In this document: in pieces, positions 35,034 through 35,276 of the stretch
Numbering within the stretch: the stretch's first letter is position 1
How the letters are laid out: each line of letters starts with the position of its first letter
Assembly (NCBI GenBank): GCA_030917925.1
Contig: JAUPTV010000025.1
Span: forward strand, 1 to 35,276
Source of the DNA: Pseudomonadota bacterium
Lineage (GTDB): Bacteria; Pseudomonadota; Gammaproteobacteria; Competibacterales; Competibacteraceae
Length of the DNA stretch: 35,276 bases
Direction of reading: 5' to 3'
Translations under genes and position numbers: made by a program
Notes under the pieces: generated by a model
Database searches by the model: none
What the model saw: the letters and a program-made list of their open reading frames with translations, nothing else
Told to the model about the DNA's origin: nothing

Positions 35034-35276
35034 ACTCTCCTGCACAGCACAGCCTGTTTTCCGAATCCAGTATTTCCTGCACTGCCATTAAACCGGTAAA
35101 TGTCGCTTCAGTGCCGCAGCGCAGTCCCTTTCGCTATCCCGGCGGAAAGACCTGGTTTGTTCCAACCTTCAGAAAATGGATACAGTCTCTTGATTATAAG
35201 CCTGATTTACTGGTTGAACCATTTACCGGTGGAGGCATCATTAGCCTGACCGCGTTGTTTGAAAATCTCGTTGAAA
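35030..35276 (+). CDS. D12-class N6-adenine DNA methyltransferase (partial, runs off window)
   Basis: The GTG at 35030 overlaps the endonuclease stop (GTGA). The first 82 residues contain FRYPGGKTW (34-42), the motif X region of Dam-like D12 methyltransferases, and EPFTGGGIISL (63-73), the SAM-binding motif I. The catalytic (D/N)PPY motif would lie beyond the window. The enzyme would methylate adenine in the endonuclease's site and protect the host. The start codon is fixed by overlap; the GTG has no strong ribosome binding site, consistent with translational coupling. Confidence 0.85.
   Translation, partial: MNSPAQHSLFSESSISCTAIKPVNVASVPQRSPFRYPGGKTWFVPTFRKWIQSLDYKPDLLVEPFTGGGIISLTALFENLVE

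Overview
The window looks like chromosome of a motile gammaproteobacterium with type IV pili. The evidence is an opgG/opgH periplasmic glucan operon, a PilA-type pilin behind a sigma-54 promoter, a flagellin behind a sigma-28 promoter, cytochrome c5, CysZ-like and PrpE genes, and a tRNA-Arg with encoded CCA. The mix would suit a Competibacter-like lineage, but that is a guess from gene content. Most of the window is GC-rich. AT-rich tracts at about 4510-6480, 27660-29160 and (less so) 34100-35276 look like acquired DNA.

Layout. 1-830 is a damaged edge: the palindromic end of an IS200/IS605-like element, a 5'-truncated beta-CASP/MBL exonuclease and a fragment resembling an Rpn-family C-terminus. 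861-13075 is a surface-glycosylation locus: two related GT-C membrane proteins (the second AT-rich), a zinc-ribbon methyltransferase, a dolichyl-phosphate-mannose-synthase-like GT2, a flippase-like membrane protein, pilA, a third GT-C protein beside pilA, and a large spermidine-synthase-like membrane protein. 13177-15981 holds tRNA-Arg(CCG), a membrane-anchored cytochrome c5 and an Atm1-type ABC exporter. 15986-18668 (minus strand) holds a flagellin with an inserted HExxH metallopeptidase domain (a flagellinolysin), followed by a DUF4239-like membrane protein and a small coiled-coil protein.

18790-20244 is a succinate-semialdehyde dehydrogenase gene, divergent from opgG, a 160-residue unknown ORF and opgH, all overlapping by 4 bases. 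24702-27664 holds homocysteine S-methyltransferase, an MBL-fold hydrolase and a polyprenyl-phosphate sugar-1-phosphate transferase. 27765-29146 is AT-rich and holds a PilZ protein and a convergent coiled-coil protein. 29514-32645 (minus strand) holds prpE and mdh, separated by a 104-bp dispersed repeat. 32652-33063 is a non-coding element with palindromic ends, one of which matches the end at 137-179. 33297-34025 is a CysZ-like membrane protein. 34149 to the edge is a NotI-like restriction endonuclease overlapping a D12-class adenine methyltransferase that runs off the window.

How the genes may work together. The glycosylation locus has the parts of a lipid-linked-sugar pathway: an enzyme charging a polyprenyl phosphate, a possible flippase and periplasm-facing GT-C transferases. 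One transferase sits directly after pilA, which makes the pilin a plausible acceptor. The flagellin would put a protease on the filament. The most rewarding items are the flagellinolysin, the pilin-glycosylation locus, the NotI-like/adenine methyltransferase pair and the transposase-less element that now forms the leader of mdh.
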